Shown: positions 19,973 through 23,109 of the stretch, piece by piece | Numbering within the stretch: the first letter of the stretch is position 1 | Layout of the letters: each line of letters opens with the position of its first letter | Virus record (IMG/VR): IMGVR_UViG_3300032524_000310 | Location: 1-23,109 of that record | Direction: 5' to 3' (one strand) | DNA length: 23,109 nucleotides | DNA from: a virus | Notes under the pieces: generated by a model | Told to the model about the DNA's origin: nothing | The model's database searches: none | The model's input: the letters and a program-made list of their open reading frames with translations, nothing else | Made by a program: the position numbers and the translations under genes

Positions 19973-20035
19973 GGGTTAGGTCTCCTGTGCGGAAAGCAGT
20001 TTAATCTTATAGCCTCGGAACAACAATCAGTAAAG

Positions 20036-21622
20036 TTAATACATGCCCGTATGGTTGCCAGAGGAAGCCTCGGTTCCGAAGTAGCGAACGCGATAACGGG
20101 TCTCATCACCAATGTGATCTTCACTATCGGTGTCCACATCGTCCATATTCTTCTCATCCCGTGGCAGGCTCGGTACCGTCCGTAAGAATTGCGGACATTC
20201 TCGCCCGACGACGAACAGGCCAGGATTTTCCCTCGGCCGACCTTCATTGGGCCATGCCGCTTTGCACATCTTACGTAACGCTTCCCATCCCGTCTTCCTG
20301 GAGCCGGGTCGCTTGTCCGCTCGTCCCCAGGGGATGCCTTTATACATGATGTTACCAATACGCACGGGCTTGGCCATATCCTGGCCGATGCTTACACCAT
20401 TCTCCACGTCGAATATGGAACTGTCAGCTGGCCCAGGGCGGACGAACGTTTGATCGCCCTTGCGATACTCCCACAATAGCTCACGTTCAACAATTCCTTT
20501 GGCAATGTCAACTGCCAGGTAGCGCAGCCCTTGGTTCGCGCTTCCGTTCCAACCGTACCACTCCTTGATGCGGAATAGATCACCCTTCACTGTGGAGACA
20601 ATCCGACCATCGGGGAAACGTAGGTCCGTGCCATCCGATTGTGCCCACCAACCAACACTGAACGGTGCACTGCTGCCCCAATCGAAAGAACGGTCGACTT
20701 TCCAGCTTCGGGGGATGACGAAAGGTTCCACGATGTTGTACCTGGGGTCCCAAACATCTTCCAGCATGCCACCGGCCACGATCTCCCAGCTGCCGTGCAA
20801 CCAGGCTTCGGCCATTGCGGGATTGGCGGCGGAGGCAATGATGGTTTGCTTGTAGTGGGGGTCGGCGGCCAATAGGATTTTGTTCTCATCAATATGACCA
20901 TGGATGGAACAACGAATAGGCTCGTCGCGTCCGTCGATGTCCTTGGCGTCCATGATAACAATCGTCTTCCACCATTCCCCATAGAGGCGGAAGCGGTCCT
21001 TCACCCAATTGTGGCCGACGCCATACGGGTTGGTGGTGGCACGGACCATGCGAGGGATACCAGGAGTGGAGGACCGGCAGCAACTGAACATGGACTTGTA
21101 GCATTCGTCGGTGGCCCAGTTGGTAAGTTCTTCCCAGCCGATGAAGGGCAGCTCATGGCCGTGATAATTCCAATAATCGGAAGGCGACTTCATGTGGCGG
21201 AACATCAACACTTCGCCAGTGTCCCATTCCCACATCATCTTGGACTTGTTGAACTTCGCCTTGTTACCGAACATAAGCCGGAACCACTTTTCCGATTTGG
21301 CCTGGACGTCGGCCAGCTGGGGATAGCTCTCGCGGAAGATAACTCCGCGCCATGCTTCGCCGTGGCCTTTCCCAACGTGCTGAGCGAAGGCCATGAGCAG
21401 GCTGTCAGTTTTACCTGGACCACGAGTACCATGGAACAGGCATTCGAACAACCGGCACTGCAGGAAGTCAGTTTGTGAACCGTCTTGGGGAGACCATACG
21501 ATGGTCTGCCCATTAACCTTACGAACAGGGATGATGGCCTCTTGAACAGTGGCCTCCTTCAATCGGCGATTGAATTCTTCCTGTTCATCGGCGGAGGGTG
21601 TGTAGGCGTTCGGATCAGCCAT
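20036..21622 (-). CDS. terL: Terminase large subunit, 528 aa
   Basis: The packaging motor ATPase and nuclease. Walker A is GTRGPGKT (residues 65-72), Walker B LPFIGWEE (158-165), and the coupling motif ATTNP (195-199). The nuclease domain shows RSFDWGSSAP (D314), PGPADSSIF (D400) and a late DTDSEDHIGDETRY with D506, the three-acid pattern of RNase H-like terminase nucleases. The protein cuts concatemeric phage DNA and pumps it through the portal. It is full length and intact. The ribosome binding site is weak (TTGAG). Upstream lies island 3, so small and large terminase genes, usually neighbours, are separated by a plus-strand gene; no clear minus promoter was seen directly before this gene. 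Confidence 0.96.
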   Translation of the reverse strand: MADPNAYTPSADEQEEFNRRLKEATVQEAIIPVRKVNGQTIVWSPQDGSQTDFLQCRLFECLFHGTRGPGKTDSLLMAFAQHVGKGHGEAWRGVIFRESYPQLADVQAKSEKWFRLMFGNKAKFNKSKMMWEWDTGEVLMFRHMKSPSDYWNYHGHELPFIGWEELTNWATDECYKSMFSCCRSSTPGIPRMVRATTNPYGVGHNWVKDRFRLYGEWWKTIVIMDAKDIDGRDEPIRCSIHGHIDENKILLAADPHYKQTIIASAANPAMAEAWLHGSWEIVAGGMLEDVWDPRYNIVEPFVIPRSWKVDRSFDWGSSAPFSVGWWAQSDGTDLRFPDGRIVSTVKGDLFRIKEWYGWNGSANQGLRYLAVDIAKGIVERELLWEYRKGDQTFVRPGPADSSIFDVENGVSIGQDMAKPVRIGNIMYKGIPWGRADKRPGSRKTGWEALRKMCKAAWPNEGRPRENPGLFVVGRECPQFLRTVPSLPRDEKNMDDVDTDSEDHIGDETRYRVRYFGTEASSGNHTGMY

Positions 21623-21653
21623 AAATTAATCTCAACTTTCTTGTAGAAAGGTG

Positions 21654-21682
21654 TTGCCTTTTGCTGGCATACGTGCGAATAT
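21654..21682 (+). promoter_or_regulatory. Island 3 promoter (shared family)
   Basis: TTGCCT (21654-21659), 17 bp, GAATAT (21677-21682). The 5' part GGTGTTGCCTTTTGC is identical to that of island 2, and the leader ends with the same GAAAAGGAG. The -10 box differs more than in islands 1 and 2. Just 5' of it lies the inverted repeat CTTTCT-tgt-AGAAAG (21636-21650). Confidence 0.75.
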
Positions 21683-21704
21683 GATTGGAGAAAAGGAGAA
21701 TACC

Positions 21705-21983
21705 ATGACCATCTTACCCCGCACCCTGGCCGCAATGCAATTCCGCCCCACGTCCTATGAAGTCGTAGCCAAGACGGCAACTGAGGAGGTTCGCTTGGCG
21801 TTTACGGAACGCCGCACCAAAAGCAGCCTGTTGGTCCTTGCTCAATACAACGGAGATCAAATCCTCAAGCTCCTCGGCGATTGGAACGGTGAGGCGACGT
21901 ACAATAAGCGGGAAGGTTGGACCTTCGGACCAGTAAGGATTTGCTTCTCCGGTCGGACGGAACGGGAATTGGCTACCCATTAG
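21705..21983 (+). CDS. Small hypothetical protein, 92 aa, single gene of island 3
   Basis: The chosen ATG at 21705 follows AAAAGGAG by 6 nt. A longer frame from 21651 would place the promoter inside the coding sequence and is rejected. The protein reads MTILPRTLAAMQFRPTSYEV with 'AKTATEEVRLAFTERRTKSSLLVLAQYNGDQILKLLGDW' and 'REGWTFGPVRICFSGRTERELATH'. The order of strands and the 'GWTFGPVRIxFSGRTERE' end are not tied to a named family. Its TAG stop overlaps the TAA of the small terminase gene on the other strand, leaving no spacer. It divides the two terminase genes. Confidence 0.75.
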   Translation: MTILPRTLAAMQFRPTSYEVVAKTATEEVRLAFTERRTKSSLLVLAQYNGDQILKLLGDWNGEATYNKREGWTFGPVRICFSGRTERELATH

Positions 21984-22564
21984 TCCTTACTCCCAGGCTT
22001 CACCTTATCCTTGTTCGCCTCTTGCTGGCCGTTGATCCATTCTTCCGGGGTCATCTCAGCCGGTGCCACCAATACCCCACCACCGCTTTGGTTGACGTCG
22101 ATGGTCTGCTTTTCGCGGAAGGCCGGATCAACCCGCTTCAGCTCCAGCTCAATTAGCCGAATAGGATAGTCCATCCGCCTCTCAACAATGTCTCCGTCCT
22201 TGTTGTACTTAATGACCTCAATACCATCCAGCGCCAGGTTCGTGGCGTGTTCCACCACCCGATCTCGGTATGTCTCCAAGGCAGAAGCATATCCTTCCTG
22301 AAACTCGGGATCGTTTTCTAGGTGGTCTCGTACCAACTGCGCTGATACCCCAGCAGCTTCCGCGGACCGACCCTTCATGCCATGGGTGGCCAATGCGTTT
22401 AAGTAAATCTGTTTTTGGGGATCGTCGAACTTAATACGGCTGGTCATCAGCTTGGTGCGCCAATTAGATTGGTCGGCCTCAACGTTTACAACTTTGCCGG
22501 TGGATGATGGTCCCTTGATACCCTTACGGGGGGACACCCGCTTTGGTTTCTCTGTACTCGCCAT
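21980..22564 (-). CDS. terS: Terminase small subunit, 194 aa
   Basis: The first gene of the leftward module. After a basic N-terminal arm (residues 1-25) a helix-turn-helix region is visible (about 48-85: 'DPQKQIYLNALATHGMKGRSAEAAGVSAQLVRDHLENDPEFQEGY'), followed by a helical oligomerisation segment (about 92-115, 'SALETYRDRVVEHATNLALDG') and a C-terminal part with 'MDYPIRLIELELKRVDPAFREK', where phage small terminases contact the large subunit. It recognises the phage DNA at the packaging start site. TAGGAG precedes the ATG; the promoter is probably the one at 22626-22654. It lacks an adjoining large subunit gene because island 3 intervenes. Confidence 0.83.
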   Translation of the reverse strand: MASTEKPKRVSPRKGIKGPSSTGKVVNVEADQSNWRTKLMTSRIKFDDPQKQIYLNALATHGMKGRSAEAAGVSAQLVRDHLENDPEFQEGYASALETYRDRVVEHATNLALDGIEVIKYNKDGDIVERRMDYPIRLIELELKRVDPAFREKQTIDVNQSGGGVLVAPAEMTPEEWINGQQEANKDKVKPGSKD

Positions 22565-23004
22565 ATTCTCATGCTCCTAGGGCCATGCCCGGTCTGCCAG
22601 TGCGCGCATGCGCGTGGCTGGAGCAACTATATTCGCGACATCCTCCTCCGGCAACCCCTAAGCCCAGGGAGGAAACTCGACCTGCCTCGACCTAAGTGGA
22701 GCGATAAAATCAAGTCGAGGGAGAAATATCCCTTAAAAAACAAGGTCTAGGGCCTCTTTCTCTACTCCCTCTACTATATATAGGGGGGTTAGTAAATTAA
22801 GAGGGCTTAGGAGTTCCCCTGGGCAATACCCTAGCGAATTGAATTCTGGTAGAGAATGTCGAGCATGTAGAGCACCGCCTTGTTTTTACACAATACTCAA
22901 AACTCAAAACCGCATATTCCCTCGACCTGGGCTTATGGACAACTCAAATTGATTTACGATATTTCTCCACTCGCTATGGTTCGCTCCAGTAAGAGGAGAA
23001 TAAA
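22565..23004. other. Non-coding control region with repeated CTCGAC motif
   Basis: No gene is visible in these 440 bp. CTCGAC occurs at 22676 and 22686 (10 bp apart, within CTCGACCT) and 22921, and its complement GTCGAG at 22714 and 22858. TAAGCCCAGG (22659-22668) is the reverse complement of CCTGGGCTTA (22926-22935), and GTCGAGGGA (22714-22722) of TCCCTCGAC (22918-22926). A perfect 12-bp palindrome CGCGCATGCGCG lies at 22603-22614. An AT-rich stretch with TACTATATATAGG lies near 22775. The region separates divergent transcription units and could hold operators, a packaging site or an origin. Confidence 0.6.
22626..22654 (-). promoter_or_regulatory. Promoter for the small terminase gene
   Basis: On the minus strand TTGCCG (22654-22649), 17 bp, TATAGT (22631-22626), 62 bp ahead of the start. 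It resembles the other promoters of the window, with GAATATAGT near the island 3 box GAATATGAT. The 12-bp palindrome CGCGCATGCGCG lies downstream of it in the leader. Confidence 0.68.
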
Positions 23005-23109
23005 ATGAAAACCCGCTATGAGCGTTTCCACGAATTGATCCAGGCCTGGGTAGCAAGTTCCAGGTTCCAGCGTAAAATCCCCAAGTCAGTATTGTTGCAG
23101 CAATTGGAG
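23005..23109 (+). CDS. Start of a rightward gene, 35 codons, off the right edge
   Basis: AAGAGGAGAATAAA precedes an ATG at 23005, a strong ribosome binding site, and the frame stays open to the window end. The peptide starts MKTRYERFHELIQAWVASS and continues RFQRKIPKSVLLQQLE, a basic helical segment. The family cannot be told from this piece. It is the first gene of the unit facing away from the terminase operon, probably early or replication genes by comparison with other phages. The promoter is somewhere in 22770-22990 but none stands out. Confidence 0.7.
   Translation, partial: MKTRYERFHELIQAWVASSRFQRKIPKSVLLQQLE

Noticed and set aside
1-23109. tRNA genes, insertion sequences or an integrase/attachment site
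   Set aside because: No cloverleaf-like segment, transposase-like frame or integrase motif was noticed on either strand; this was by eye, so a small tRNA could be missed.

Overview
The window is a contiguous piece of a tailed dsDNA bacteriophage genome (or prophage), almost entirely the virion-building module. A tape measure protein, a tail tube protein and frameshifted tail assembly chaperones are present, and no sheath or contractile baseplate gene is seen, so a long non-contractile (siphovirus) tail is most likely. Sigma70-like promoters (TTGNNN, about 17 bp, TANNNT) and AGGAG ribosome binding sites suggest a Gram-negative, probably proteobacterial, host. No bacterial, integrase, tRNA or rRNA gene is visible, so host and lifestyle cannot be settled here.

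The structural genes all lie on the minus strand and read from right to left. From right to left they are: small terminase, large terminase, DUF4055-type portal, MuF/SPP1 gp7-type head morphogenesis protein, an isolated virion-like protein (14743-15564), scaffold, gp13-like major capsid protein, two capsid-associated proteins, three virion or adhesin-like proteins, a DnaT-like head-tail connector, head closure protein, tail terminator, tail tube, tail assembly chaperones G and GT, an HK97 gp10-like tail completion protein, tape measure, a minor tail protein and the start of a DUF1833 protein that leaves the window on the left.

Three islands of small plus-strand genes interrupt this module: 12774-14717, 15715-17318 and 21705-21983. 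Each starts from a nearly identical promoter (TTGCCT, 17 bp, TAAGAT-like) with a shared leader sequence. Islands 1 and 2 run back to back with a minus-strand structural promoter. Islands 2 and 3 end in 4-nt convergent stop overlaps with structural genes, and island 1 ends at a bidirectional terminator. The products are small and mostly unrecognised: one HTH protein, one single-span membrane protein, one cysteine-motif protein and ten others. This looks like a common regulon of accessory genes, and with the twin hairpin element inside island 1 (13257-13388) it is the most unusual part of the window.

Other clear signals are a textbook -1 frameshift site (GGGAAAC plus a 14-bp stem-loop) in the chaperone gene, a major capsid gene with its own promoter and flanking terminators, the same domain inserted into two different virion proteins, an AT-rich adhesin-like gene pair, and a 440-bp non-coding control region (22565-23004) with repeated CTCGAC motifs between the terminase genes and a rightward gene that runs off the right edge.
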